Shown in pieces: positions 18,378 through 27,310 of a stretch of 64,000 nt of DNA. A model generated the notes under the pieces. That model was not told where the DNA came from and ran no database searches. It saw only the letters and a program-made list of their open reading frames with translations. This stretch comes from Arthrobacter agilis (lineage in GTDB: Bacteria > Actinomycetota > Actinomycetes > Actinomycetales > Micrococcaceae). Made by a program: the position numbers and the translations under genes. Position 1 is the first letter of the stretch, and every line of letters starts with the position of its first letter. The stretch lies in assembly GCF_002157505.1 (NCBI RefSeq), contig NZ_NFSC01000031.1:186001-250000 (forward strand). The letters are read 5' to 3'.

Positions 18378-19334
18378 CTAGGCCCGCGGCAGTTCGGGCA
18401 ACCGCTCGGCGAGGAAGGTCAGGGCCTCCGATACGCCTGCCTCGATCTTGAGGGTGGCGAGGTCGTCGCCGCGCGTCCAGCCGCGGTTGATGATGACGAC
18501 CGGCTTGCCCGCCTTGACGGCATGCCGGACGAAGCGGAGTCCGCTCATGACGGTCAGGGACGACCCGGCGACGAGCAACGCGCCGGCAGCATCCACCATG
18601 GCGTACGCGTCGGCGACACGGTCCTTCGGCACGTTCTCGCCGAAGTAGACGAAGTCGGGTTTCAGCATCCCACCGCACACCGGGCAGGGCGCCATGACGA
18701 AGTCCTCGGTGTCATCGACATCGGCATCGGCATCGGGGGCTACCTCGCCGGCGTCGGACTCCCGCTCGAGGTACCCGGGATTCAGGTCCTCGAGGATCTC
18801 GGCTATGCGTGATCGCGCGAACGTCGACGCGCACTGCAGGCACACGACGCGGTCGAACGTCCCGTGCAGGTCGATGACGTTCACGCTCCCGGCCGAGGAG
18901 TGGAGCCTGTCGACGTTCTGGGTGATGAGGCCCGACAGCAGGCCCCGCTGCTCCAGTCTCGCCACGGCGGCATGGCCCGCATTCGGGTCGGCGCGGCGGA
19001 GATGCCGCCAGCCGACGTGGTTGCGCGCCCAGTACCGGCGGCGGAGCGCCTCGTCGCCCACGAACTGCTGGTAGGTCATGGGATTGCGCGGGACGGACTG
19101 CGGGCCGCGGTAGTCGGGGATGCCCGAGTCGGTGCTCAGTCCCGCTCCGGTCAGCACGGCAAGCCGCAGGCCACCGAGCAGGTGGACGGCCTGGTCGAGG
19201 AGGCTGCGCTCCTCCGGGGCCAGGGGCGCCAGATCCGATGCCGGCGTCCCGCTCACGAACCCGGTCAGGCCGAGGCGGGGATTGGACTCGGGCCCGGGCA
19301 GGTCCTGCTCACGCCTGTCCCCCGCCGCCGTCAC
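18378..19334 (-). CDS. Sir2-family NAD-dependent protein deacetylase (sirtuin)
   Basis: A 318-residue sirtuin that removes acyl groups from lysines using NAD+. The motifs are VLTGAGLSTDSGIPDYRGP (about residues 58-76), TQNVDRLHSSAGS and IDLHG with the catalytic His. Two Cys pairs for the structural zinc are CLQC and CPVC. An acidic insert of about 20 residues (DAGEVAPDADADVDDTED) separates the zinc pairs. The GTG start overlaps the stop of the upstream peroxiredoxin gene by 4 nt, so the two are translationally coupled. Confidence 0.92.
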   Translation of the reverse strand: MTAAGDRREQDLPGPESNPRLGLTGFVSGTPASDLAPLAPEERSLLDQAVHLLGGLRLAVLTGAGLSTDSGIPDYRGPQSVPRNPMTYQQFVGDEALRRRYWARNHVGWRHLRRADPNAGHAAVARLEQRGLLSGLITQNVDRLHSSAGSVNVIDLHGTFDRVVCLQCASTFARSRIAEILEDLNPGYLERESDAGEVAPDADADVDDTEDFVMAPCPVCGGMLKPDFVYFGENVPKDRVADAYAMVDAAGALLVAGSSLTVMSGLRFVRHAVKAGKPVVIINRGWTRGDDLATLKIEAGVSEALTFLAERLPELPRA

Positions 19335-19795
19335 AGTGCGGCTTCGACCGAGCCCAGTGCTCGCGCATAGTCGGAGATGGGTCGTCCCTGTCCGTGGGGC
19401 GACGACACCACGGCACGCACGGTGCCCGAGCCGTCGAGGACGTAGCTGACGCGCTCCGCGTACCCGTGGACGGCGTCGAACGCGTCGAACGCGCGGGTCA
19501 CGGAGCCGTGGGGCCAGAAGTCGGCCAGGAGGTCGAAGGAGATGTCATTCGCGTCCGCGAAGGCGCGCAGCGTGTACTTGTGGTCGACGGACACCGCGAC
19601 CAGCGTGACGCCCGCGGCGTCGAAGAGGTCGAGGTTCTCCCGCAGCTGGCCGAGTTCATCGGTGCACACGCGGGAGAAGGCGAACGGGAAGAAGACGACG
19701 ACGGAGCCGCCGACGAGCGACTCGCTGTCCACGGTCTCACCGAACTGGTTGGCGAGTGCGAACCTGGGCGCAGCGGACCCGACCTCGAGCGGCAA
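19331..19795 (-). CDS. AhpE-like peroxiredoxin
   Basis: A 154-residue thiol peroxidase. The peroxidatic Cys lies in PFAFSRVCTDEL (about residue 44), with the Thr/Arg environment of the AhpE group. There is no second conserved Cys, so a one-Cys mechanism is expected. ADFWPHGSVTRAF matches AhpE closely. It starts at a TTG 3 nt after the DUF3052 stop. The order DUF3052-AhpE next to a divergent aceE is the same as around Rv2238c-Rv2241 in M. tuberculosis. Confidence 0.9.
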   Translation of the reverse strand: MPLEVGSAAPRFALANQFGETVDSESLVGGSVVVFFPFAFSRVCTDELGQLRENLDLFDAAGVTLVAVSVDHKYTLRAFADANDISFDLLADFWPHGSVTRAFDAFDAVHGYAERVSYVLDGSGTVRAVVSSPHGQGRPISDYARALGSVEAAL

Positions 19796-19798
19796 GGC

Positions 19799-20218
19799 CT
19801 ACTGCTTCCGGCGGCTGACGAGCCGCGTCGCGGCCCATTCCTTGGAGACTCCGGCCGACGACGTCGAGTGAAGGCCGGCCGTCGGAGCGGCTTCCTGGAC
19901 ATCGGCTGGGGCCACGTAGCCGGGGCGGCCGGATTTGGGCGTGAAGAGCCAGACCACACCGCCAGCGCCTAGGGAGGTCAGGGCGTCCACGAGGGCGTCG
20001 ACGAGGTCGCCGTCCCCGTTGCGCCACCAGAGGATCACACCGTCGACGACGTCCTGGTCATCCTCCGTGAGCAGCTCGGTTCCGATGCCCTCCTCCAGGT
20101 CCTCCCGGAAGTCGAAGTCGACGTCGTCGTCGTAACCGAGTTCCTGAACAAGGTCTCCATCCTTGAAACCCAACTTGCCTGCCACATTGACCGCAGTGGC
20201 GGCTTCAGCCTCGCTCAC
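19799..20218 (-). CDS. DUF3052 family protein
   Basis: A 139-residue acidic protein of an actinobacterial family of unknown function. The core is GKLGFKDGDLVQELGYDDDVD followed by VDGVILWWRNGDGDLVDALVDALTSLGAGGVVWLFTPKSGRPG (about residues 58-101). The GTG start has AGGAGGAG close upstream. It is the first gene of a three-gene minus-strand operon with the peroxiredoxin and the sirtuin, divergent from aceE. Confidence 0.88.
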   Translation of the reverse strand: MSEAEAATAVNVAGKLGFKDGDLVQELGYDDDVDFDFREDLEEGIGTELLTEDDQDVVDGVILWWRNGDGDLVDALVDALTSLGAGGVVWLFTPKSGRPGYVAPADVQEAAPTAGLHSTSSAGVSKEWAATRLVSRRKQ

Positions 20219-20568
20219 TTAGCTCCTCCTGGAAAGACGGGACTGTCTCCTGACGGGCCCTCGTGTAGATACATTGCTACCAGCCAACACCCTTATCCGC
20301 CAAGCATCAAGCCAGTGCGTCGATTTGGCACCCTGAGCACCCGGCGCGGCGCCTCCGGTGTTCGCGCCATGGACGGAAGGGGCAAGCCCTCGGCGTAATC
20401 TGCACGGCGGCCCCGGTCCCGCTACGCATGGAAGGCCCGGCGGCGATAGAGTGAGGCCCTATATGGCCGCGGTCCAAGCACCGGGGCTTGCATCTCTGCG
20501 CGGGCCCACGAGCCGGGCGCAGGTATAAAGCGACACAGACATGATCTGTGGAAGTGGAGAGATATCGC
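20219..20568. promoter_or_regulatory. Divergent DUF3052/aceE intergenic region
   Basis: About 350 bp without a gene. A TATAAA -10-like box at 20524-20529 (plus strand) probably belongs to aceE, whose GTG is 39 nt further on; no good -35 is seen. AGGAGG-type sites for both flanking genes mark the ends. No riboswitch or RNA gene was recognised. Confidence 0.4.
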
Positions 20569-23322
20569 GTGGCTGCAGAACAAGGTACGGCGGATATTCT
20601 GAGCGGTCTGACCATCGGCAAGCCCGACGGCGATCCGGAAGAGACCGCGGAGTGGATCGAATCCCTCGACCAGCTGATTCGCACCCAGGGCACCGAACGC
20701 GCGCAGTACATCATGCGCTCGCTCCTCCAGCGTGCCGGTGCACAGTCCGTGGGCGTGCCCATGGTCACGACGACGGACTACGTCAACACCATCCCGGCGG
20801 ACCAGGAACCCGAGTTCCCCGGGGATGAGGAGATCGAGCGGAAGTACCGCGCATGGATGCGCTGGAACGCCGCCGTCATGGTCCACCGCGCCCAGCGCCC
20901 GGAGATCGGCGTCGGCGGGCACATCTCCACCTACGCGGGCGCGGCGACGCTCTACGAGGTCGGTTTCAACCACTTCTTCAAGGGCAAGGACCACCCCAGC
21001 GGCGGGGACCAGGTCTTCTTCCAGGGGCACGCGTCGCCGGGGATGTACGCGCGGGCGTACCTCGAGGGCCGCCTCACCGAGGACGACCTCGATGGCTTCC
21101 GCCAGGAGAAGTCGAAGGAGGGCTCCGCGCTCTCCTCGTATCCGCACCCGCGCCTGATGCCGGACTTCTGGGAATTCCCGACCGTCTCCATGGGTATCGG
21201 TCCCATGAACGCGATCTACCAGGCGCAGTCCAACCGCTACCTGCACAACCGCGGGTTCAAGGACACCTCCGGGCAGCAGGTCTGGGCGTTCCTCGGCGAC
21301 GGTGAGATGGATGAGCCCGAGTCGCGCGGCCTGCTCCAGTTGGCCGCGAACGAGAAGCTCGACAACCTGAACTTCGTCATCAACTGCAACCTGCAGCGCC
21401 TGGACGGACCGGTCCGCGGCAACGGCAAGATCATGCAGGAACTCGAGGCGTTCTTCCGCGGTGCCGGCTGGAACGTCATCAAGGTCGTCTGGGGACGCGA
21501 GTGGGACTCGCTGCTCGCGAAGGACGACTCCGGCGCGCTGGTCGACATCATGAACCAGACGCCCGACGGCGACTACCAGACGTACAAGGCCGAGTCGGGC
21601 GGCTTCGTGCGCGACCACTTCTTCGGCAAGTCGCCCGAGGCCAAGGCCATGGTCGAGGACCTCTCCGACGCCGAGATCTGGAACCTCAAGCGCGGCGGGC
21701 ACGACTACCGCAAGGTCTACGCCGCGTACAAGGCCGCCACGGAGTTCAAGGGCAAGCCGACCGTCATCCTCGCCAAGACCGTCAAGGGCTACGGCCTGGG
21801 CCCGCACTTCGAGGGCCGCAACGCGACCCACCAGATGAAGAAGCTCACCAACGCGGACCTAAAGGCGTTCCGTGACCACCTGCGCATCCCGGTCACCGAC
21901 GAGCAGATCGACGACGACCTGTACAACGCGCCGTACTACCACCCGGGCGCCGACGCCCCGGAGATCAAGTACCTGCTCGAGCGCCGCCGTGAGCTCGGCG
22001 GTTTCGTGCCGGAACGCCGTACCAAGCACACCGACGTCGTGCTGCCGGGCGACAAGGCGTACGAGACGGCCAAACGGGGTTCCGGCAAGCAGGCGGCCGC
22101 GACCACCATGGCGTTCGTGCGCATCCTGAAGGACCTGATGCGGGACAAGGAATTCGGCCGGCGCATCGCGCCGATCATCCCGGATGAGGCCCGCACCTTC
22201 GGTATGGACGCGTTCTTCCCCACGGCGAAGATCTACAACCCGAACGGCCAGAACTACCTGTCCGTGGACCGCGACCTGGTCCTGGCGTACAAGGAGTCGA
22301 TCGAGGGCCAGATCCTGCACGCGGGCATCAACGAGGCGGGATCGATGGCGGCCTTCACGGCGGCCGGCACCGCCTACGCCACGCAGGGCCAGCCGCTGAT
22401 CCCGATCTACGTCTTCTACTCGATGTTCGGGTTCCAGCGCACGGGCGATTCCATCTGGGCCGCTGCGGACCAGATGGCCCGCGGGTTCATCATCGGAGCC
22501 ACCGCCGGACGCACCACGCTGACCGGTGAGGGCCTGCAGCACGCCGACGGGCACTCGCCGATCCTCGCCTCGACCAACCCCGCCGTGATCACCTACGACC
22601 CCGCGTTCGGGTACGAGATCGGGCACATCGTCCGCGACGGACTCAACCGCATGTACGGGGACATCGGCGACAAGCCCGAGTCCTTCCGGAACGTCATGTA
22701 CTACCTCACCGTGTACAACGAGCCCTTCGTGCAGCCGGCCGAGCCGGAGGAACTGGACGTCGAGGGCCTGCTCAAGGGCATCTACCTGCTCAAGCCCGCA
22801 AAGGTGGACGGGCCGCGCACGCAGTTGCTCGCCTCCGGCGTGGCGGTGCCCTGGGCCCTCGAGGCCCAGGAGATCCTGGCCAAGGAATGGGGCGTCTCGG
22901 CCGATGTGTGGTCCGTGACGTCCTGGAACGAACTGCGTCGTGACGGCCTCGACGCCGAGGAGGAAGCCTTCCTGAACCCTGGTGCCGACGCTCGCAAGCC
23001 GTTCGTCACGCAGCAGCTCGAGGGAGCGACGGGTCCGATCGTCGCGGTCTCGGACTTCATGAAGGCCGTTCCGGACCAGATCCGCCAGTTCCTCCCGAAC
23101 GAGTTCGCGACCCTCGGAGCCGACGGCTTCGGCTTCTCGGACACGCGCGCTGCGGCACGCCGGTTCTTCAAGATCGACAGCCACTCCGTCGTCGTACGGG
23201 CGCTCGAGATGCTCGCCCGCCGCGGCGAGGTCGACGCCAACGCGCCCAAGGAAGCCATCGAGAAGTACCGCCTGCTCGACGTCAACGCCGGCACCACCGG
23301 CAACGCGGGCGGCGAGGCCTAG
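20569..23322 (+). CDS. aceE: Pyruvate dehydrogenase E1 component, homodimeric
   Basis: A 917-residue thiamine-diphosphate enzyme that decarboxylates pyruvate and acetylates lipoyl E2. The TPP/Mg motif is [12 protein letters not shown]...NCN (about residues 243-275). The catalytic region [11 protein letters not shown] and [10 protein letters not shown] are typical of the Escherichia coli-type single-chain E1. GTG at 20569 is preferred because GGAGAG lies about 9 nt before it; an in-frame GTG at 20548 has none. It is followed by a 19-bp terminator, then by fasR. E2 and E3 genes are not in the window. Confidence 0.95.
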   Translation: MAAEQGTADILSGLTIGKPDGDPEETAEWIESLDQLIRTQGTERAQYIMRSLLQRAGAQSVGVPMVTTTDYVNTIPADQEPEFPGDEEIERKYRAWMRWNAAVMVHRAQRPEIGVGGHISTYAGAATLYEVGFNHFFKGKDHPSGGDQVFFQGHASPGMYARAYLEGRLTEDDLDGFRQEKSKEGSALSSYPHPRLMPDFWEFPTVSMGIGPMNAIYQAQSNRYLHNRGFKDTSGQQVWAFLGDGEMDEPESRGLLQLAANEKLDNLNFVINCNLQRLDGPVRGNGKIMQELEAFFRGAGWNVIKVVWGREWDSLLAKDDSGALVDIMNQTPDGDYQTYKAESGGFVRDHFFGKSPEAKAMVEDLSDAEIWNLKRGGHDYRKVYAAYKAATEFKGKPTVILAKTVKGYGLGPHFEGRNATHQMKKLTNADLKAFRDHLRIPVTDEQIDDDLYNAPYYHPGADAPEIKYLLERRRELGGFVPERRTKHTDVVLPGDKAYETAKRGSGKQAAATTMAFVRILKDLMRDKEFGRRIAPIIPDEARTFGMDAFFPTAKIYNPNGQNYLSVDRDLVLAYKESIEGQILHAGINEAGSMAAFTAAGTAYATQGQPLIPIYVFYSMFGFQRTGDSIWAAADQMARGFIIGATAGRTTLTGEGLQHADGHSPILASTNPAVITYDPAFGYEIGHIVRDGLNRMYGDIGDKPESFRNVMYYLTVYNEPFVQPAEPEELDVEGLLKGIYLLKPAKVDGPRTQLLASGVAVPWALEAQEILAKEWGVSADVWSVTSWNELRRDGLDAEEEAFLNPGADARKPFVTQQLEGATGPIVAVSDFMKAVPDQIRQFLPNEFATLGADGFGFSDTRAAARRFFKIDSHSVVVRALEMLARRGEVDANAPKEAIEKYRLLDVNAGTTGNAGGEA

Positions 23323-23341
23323 GCCCTGCACGCCTTCCGGA

Positions 23342-23390
23342 GGGCGACGGCGGACGCAGCTTCGACGCTGCGTCCGCCGTCGCCCTTTTT
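23342..23390 (+). terminator. Intrinsic terminator of aceE
   Basis: A perfect 19-bp stem (23342-23360 with 23367-23385) with a 6-nt loop and TTTTT at 23386-23390. The T-tract overlaps the start of the fasR-upstream motif. Confidence 0.9.
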
Positions 23391-23407
23391 GTAGCCTTCT
23401 CACAAAT
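23389..23407. promoter_or_regulatory. Putative FasR-type site upstream of fasR
   Basis: TTGTAGCCTTCTCACAAAT matches the site at 24766-24784 at 15 of 19 positions, with the TTGTAG half conserved exactly. It is centred about 45 bp before the fasR start codon. A TATGCT -10-like box at 23431-23436 places the predicted transcription start on the A of the ATG. Activation by FasR is inferred from Streptomyces biology. Confidence 0.5.
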
Positions 23408-23442
23408 GGAAGGCTGCGGTACCGAGACCGTATGCTCGGAGG

Positions 23443-24771
23443 ATGCCGCAGCCCGAAGATGTTCCCGGTAGCGCCCAGAGGGCGGCCGGAGCGACCAACG
23501 CAGGTACAGCTCCCCCGGATCCCGCCACTGTCGAGAAGCTGCGCTCCACGATCGGCTCCCTGTCGACGGCGACCCTCAAGCAGCTCGACGCGGACCTGCC
23601 GTGGTACCGCGGGCTCCGGCCGGACGAGCGGTCAGCCCTCGGGATGGTGGCGCAGAAGGGCATCGCGTCCTTCGTCAACTGGTACCAGAAGCCCGTGTCC
23701 CCGGAGTGGGTACTGAGCGATGTCTTCGGCACGGCGCCCACGGAGCTGACGCGATCCATCAGCCTGCAGAAGGCCCTCCAGCTCATCCGCGTGGTGGTGC
23801 AGGTGGTCGAGGACCACGTGCCGTTCCTCGCGCCCGCGGCCGACCAGGCCCCGCTGCGCGAGGCCGTGCTCCGGTACTCCCGCGAGGTCGCCTTCGCCGC
23901 AGCGGACGTCTATGCCCGCGCGGCCGAGACCCGGGGGTCGTGGGACACGCGCCTCGAGGCGCTGGTGGTGGACGCCATCCTGCGCGGCGAGAGCTCCGAC
24001 GCCCTGCGCTCGCGCATCGCCGCCGTCGGCTGGAAGTCGCAGGCCCGCATCACGGTGATGGTCGGCAGCGCTCCTTCCGAACCGAACGTGGGTTTCCTCA
24101 ACGAGCTCCGCCGCGTCACCGGGCGCCTCGCGGAGGACGTCCTCGTCGGCATCCAGGGCGAACGGCTCATCCTCGTGCTCGGAGGCGTGCGGGACGCCGC
24201 CAAGGCCTACCCCAGGATCAGCGAACTCTTCGGGGACGGAGCCGTCGTGTTCGGTCCGGAGGCGGAGTCGCTGGTCTCCGCGAGCAGTTCCGCCCAGGCC
24301 GCCTTCGCCGGACTCACTGCCGCCCGCGCCTGGCCCGGAGCCCCTCGCCCCGTCTCGTCGGAGGATCTGTGGCCGGAGCGCGTGATGTCGGGGGACGACA
24401 CGGCCCGGCGCTCGCTCGTGCGCACCATCTACCGACCGCTCCTGGCTGCGTCCAACGGTCTCGAGCAGACGCTGTCCGCGTACCTCACCCTGGGGCACTC
24501 GCTCGAAGCCACTTCGCGGTCCCTCTTCGTGCACGCCAACACGGTCCGGTACCGCCTCCGCCGCGTGTGCGACGTGACCGGGTGGGACCCCCTGATCCCC
24601 CGGGAGGCGTACGTCCTGCAGACCGCACTGGTCGTCGGACGCCTCTCCGCACCGCCGGCCCCGCCCGTCGCTGCGAACGGCGCACCGGGCACGGGAAACG
24701 GGCGCCCGGCCCGCGCGGGAAGCGTCGACAAAGCCTCACCCGTTCCTCTCGGGCGTCCGAGTGCCTTGTAG
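23443..24771 (+). CDS. fasR: PucR-type transcriptional activator of fatty-acid synthesis (FasR-like)
   Basis: A 442-residue regulator. The N-terminal two thirds hold the PucR/CdaR-type sensor region (about residues 25-290). The C-terminus carries a PucR helix-turn-helix: LSAYLTLGHSLEATSRSLFVHANTVRYRLRRV (about residues 348-380). A Pro/Ala-rich tail ends the protein. Position directly ahead of fabD is as in Streptomyces (where FasR activates fabDHPF) and Mycobacterium (Rv2242). GGAGG abuts the ATG, too close for normal use, so initiation may be leaderless. It probably controls its own gene and fabD through the paired motif. Confidence 0.85.
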   Translation: MPQPEDVPGSAQRAAGATNAGTAPPDPATVEKLRSTIGSLSTATLKQLDADLPWYRGLRPDERSALGMVAQKGIASFVNWYQKPVSPEWVLSDVFGTAPTELTRSISLQKALQLIRVVVQVVEDHVPFLAPAADQAPLREAVLRYSREVAFAAADVYARAAETRGSWDTRLEALVVDAILRGESSDALRSRIAAVGWKSQARITVMVGSAPSEPNVGFLNELRRVTGRLAEDVLVGIQGERLILVLGGVRDAAKAYPRISELFGDGAVVFGPEAESLVSASSSAQAAFAGLTAARAWPGAPRPVSSEDLWPERVMSGDDTARRSLVRTIYRPLLAASNGLEQTLSAYLTLGHSLEATSRSLFVHANTVRYRLRRVCDVTGWDPLIPREAYVLQTALVVGRLSAPPAPPVAANGAPGTGNGRPARAGSVDKASPVPLGRPSAL

Positions 24772-24784
24772 ACTTCCTACAAAG
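24766..24784. promoter_or_regulatory. Putative FasR-type inverted repeat upstream of fabD
   Basis: TTGTAGACTTCCTACAAAG contains a perfect inverted repeat TTGTAG-N5-CTACAA (24766-24782). It overlaps the last codons of fasR. A GATAAT -10-like box lies at 24817-24822 ahead of the fabD GTG at 24850, putting the site near -54. It resembles the site before fasR. Confidence 0.55.
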
Positions 24785-24849
24785 AGGCACAGCCAGCTTG
24801 GTTCAGCCGAACACCCGATAATGCTCCACCTCTTTGGAAAGCTGGAACA

Positions 24850-25815
24850 GTGCTTGCAATCGCCTGCCCCGGACAGGGCTCACAGACCCCGGGCTTCCTG
24901 AGCCCCTGGCTCGACCTTCCGGGAGTACGGGACCACCTCGAACGTCTCAGCGACCGGGCCGGCACCGACCTCATCCGGCACGGCACCGTCTCGGACGAGG
25001 AGACCATCAAGGACACCGCCGTCGCCCAGCCGCTCATCGTGGCCGCAGGCCTCGTGACCGCCCGCCTCCTGCTGCAGGATGCTCCACTGACCGCGGCGAC
25101 CGTCGTTGCGGGACACTCCGTGGGCGAACTGACGGCGTCGGGTATCGCCGGGGCCCTCTCCGAGGACGACGCCGTCGCGTTCGTCCGGGTCCGCGCCACT
25201 GCGATGGCGGAAGCTGCCGCCGCAACGCCGACCGGCATGAGCGCAGTCCTGGGCGGTGATCCCGAGGAGGTCGCAGCGCGGCTCGCGGAGCTCGGCCTCA
25301 CCGCCGCGAACGCCAATGGTGGTGGACAGGTGGTCGCAGCGGGAACACTGGAGCAGCTTGCGGCTCTTGCCGGGAACCCGCCCGCCAAGGCCCGGGTGAT
25401 CGCGCTCAAGGTCGCCGGCGCCTTCCACACCGGTCATATGTCTCCCGCCGTCACGGCCCTCGAGGCACTCCGGCCGGCGCTGGCACCCGCCGACCCGGTC
25501 GCCACGCTGATGTCCAACTATGACGGGCAGCCCGTGGCCACGGGTGAGGGCAACCTCGACAGCCTGATCGCGCAGGTATCGCGTCCGGTCCGCTGGGATC
25601 TGTGCATGGAATCGATGCAGGGGATGGGTGTCACGGGCATGGTCGAGCTCGCTCCGGCGGGGACGCTGACGGGCCTTGCCAAGCGCGGAATGCGCGGTAC
25701 GGCAGCACTGGCCGTAAAATCGCCCGAGGACCTGGATGCCGCCCGCAGCTTTCTGCACGAGCACTCGCGGACCACGGACCTCGATCCGTCCCTTACCCCA
25801 GAAGGACCTCAGTGA
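24850..25815 (+). CDS. fabD: Malonyl-CoA:ACP transacylase
   Basis: A 321-residue enzyme loading malonyl groups onto ACP for type II fatty-acid synthesis. The nucleophile is S90 in GHSVGE. The N-terminal CPGQGSQ oxyanion loop and the catalytic His in AFHTGHM (about residue 196) are present. It starts with GTG. Its last 4 nt (GTGA) overlap the fabH start, so translation is coupled. First enzyme gene of fabD-fabH-acpP-fabF. Confidence 0.95.
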   Translation: MLAIACPGQGSQTPGFLSPWLDLPGVRDHLERLSDRAGTDLIRHGTVSDEETIKDTAVAQPLIVAAGLVTARLLLQDAPLTAATVVAGHSVGELTASGIAGALSEDDAVAFVRVRATAMAEAAAATPTGMSAVLGGDPEEVAARLAELGLTAANANGGGQVVAAGTLEQLAALAGNPPAKARVIALKVAGAFHTGHMSPAVTALEALRPALAPADPVATLMSNYDGQPVATGEGNLDSLIAQVSRPVRWDLCMESMQGMGVTGMVELAPAGTLTGLAKRGMRGTAALAVKSPEDLDAARSFLHEHSRTTDLDPSLTPEGPQ

Positions 25816-26873
25816 GCATCACCGCTATCAAGCAAGCCCCCCTCCGCGAGCACACCCGTATCCTCGGCGTCGGCGCCTACCGGCCGGAGATCATCGTCAC
25901 CAATGACGACGTGTGCCAGTGGATCGACTCCTCGGACGAGTGGATCCGGCAGCGGACCGGCATCGTCACGCGTCACCGCGCTCCGCGCGACGTGAGCGTC
26001 ATCGACATGGCGGAGGCTGCCTCCCGGGAAGCACTTGCCGCGGCGGGCATCGACGCATCCCAGATCGGCGCCGTCCTGGTCTCGACCGTCACCCACCCCT
26101 ATGCGACGCCGTCGGCCGCCGCGCAGCTGACCGACCGCCTCGGGGCGACGCCCGCCCCGGCGTACGACATCTCCGCAGCATGCGCGGGCTACTGCTACGG
26201 GATCGCCCAGGGCGACGCCCTGGTCCACGCCGGCACCGCAGAGTACGTCCTGGTGGTCGGCGTCGAGAAGCTGTCGGACTTCATCGACAACTCCGACCGC
26301 ACCATCTCCTTCCTCCTGGGCGACGGCGCGGGCGCCGTCGTCATCGGCCCTGGCGACGCCGCGGGCATCGGCCCTTCGGTCTGGGGGTCCGACGGAAGCA
26401 AGCACGAGGCCATCCGGATGACGCGCTCTCTGACCGACGTCCGGGACTACGCCATCGGCGCCGTCGCCACCGACACCGAACGCGAACAGGACGTCGACGC
26501 CGGCCACGAGAGCCTGTGGCCGACCATGGTCCAGGACGGGCCGACGGTGTTCCGCTGGGCTGTCTGGGAGATGGCAAAGGTCGCCCAGCGCGCCCTCGAC
26601 GCCGCAGGCGTCACAGCGGAGGACCTCGCCGTGTTCCTCCCCCATCAGGCCAATATCCGTATCATCGATGAGATGGTGAAGCAGCTCAAGCTCCCCGAGC
26701 ACGTCTACGTGGCACGCGACATCGTGGACGCCGGCAACACCTCGGCTGCCTCGATCCCCCTGGCCATGCATCGCACGCTCCAGGAGCAGCCCTCCCTCAG
26801 CGGCAAGCTCGCACTGCAGATCGGTTTCGGCGCGGGCCTCGTCTTCGGGGCGCAGGTCGTCGTCCTCCCCTAG
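25812..26873 (+). CDS. fabH: 3-oxoacyl-ACP synthase III
   Basis: A 353-residue condensing enzyme that starts fatty-acid synthesis by joining an acyl-CoA primer with malonyl-ACP. The triad is C124 in ISAACAGY, His in LPHQANIRI and Asn in VDAGNTSAAS. The GTG at 25812 overlaps the fabD stop by 4 nt, with GAAGGACC upstream. A branched-chain primer preference is usual in this group but cannot be read from the sequence. Confidence 0.95.
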   Translation: MSITAIKQAPLREHTRILGVGAYRPEIIVTNDDVCQWIDSSDEWIRQRTGIVTRHRAPRDVSVIDMAEAASREALAAAGIDASQIGAVLVSTVTHPYATPSAAAQLTDRLGATPAPAYDISAACAGYCYGIAQGDALVHAGTAEYVLVVGVEKLSDFIDNSDRTISFLLGDGAGAVVIGPGDAAGIGPSVWGSDGSKHEAIRMTRSLTDVRDYAIGAVATDTEREQDVDAGHESLWPTMVQDGPTVFRWAVWEMAKVAQRALDAAGVTAEDLAVFLPHQANIRIIDEMVKQLKLPEHVYVARDIVDAGNTSAASIPLAMHRTLQEQPSLSGKLALQIGFGAGLVFGAQVVVLP

Positions 26874-26949
26874 TTTTCAAGCCCAGACCGCGACCGTGCG
26901 GTTTGACCATCCCCGCCGGTGCACCGGCACGAACAGAAAAGGAGCCACC

Positions 26950-27195
26950 ATGGCTAGCAACGAAGAAATCCTGACCGGTCTGGCCGAGATCGTCAACGAA
27001 GAGACGGGCCTCGCACCCGAGTCCGTCGAGATGGACAAGTCCTTCACCGACGATCTCGACATCGACTCCATCTCCATGATGACCATCGTCGTCAACGCCG
27101 AGGAGAAGTTCGGCGTACGCATCCCCGACGAAGAGGTCAAGAACCTGAAGACCGTCGGCGACGCCGTCACCTTCATCTCGGGCGCGCAGGCCTGA
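26950..27195 (+). CDS. acpP: Acyl carrier protein
   Basis: An 81-residue acidic four-helix carrier. The phosphopantetheine attachment Ser is S40 in DLDIDSISMM. It starts at ATG 26950 after GGAGCC. A 14-bp perfect palindrome at 26915-26928 lies in the fabH-acpP gap and could adjust the high ACP expression usually needed. It shuttles intermediates between FabD, FabH and FabF. Confidence 0.96.
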   Translation: MASNEEILTGLAEIVNEETGLAPESVEMDKSFTDDLDIDSISMMTIVVNAEEKFGVRIPDEEVKNLKTVGDAVTFISGAQA

Positions 27196-27310
27196 TTCCT
27201 GCCGTTCCCAGCGCTGCGGCCGCTCCCGGTGTTCCCGCCGTGGGCGGCCGTACTCGTTATCCCCTCGCCCCGGTCCTGCCGGCGCCCGCCACAGCTTCGA
27301 AAGAGTGACC

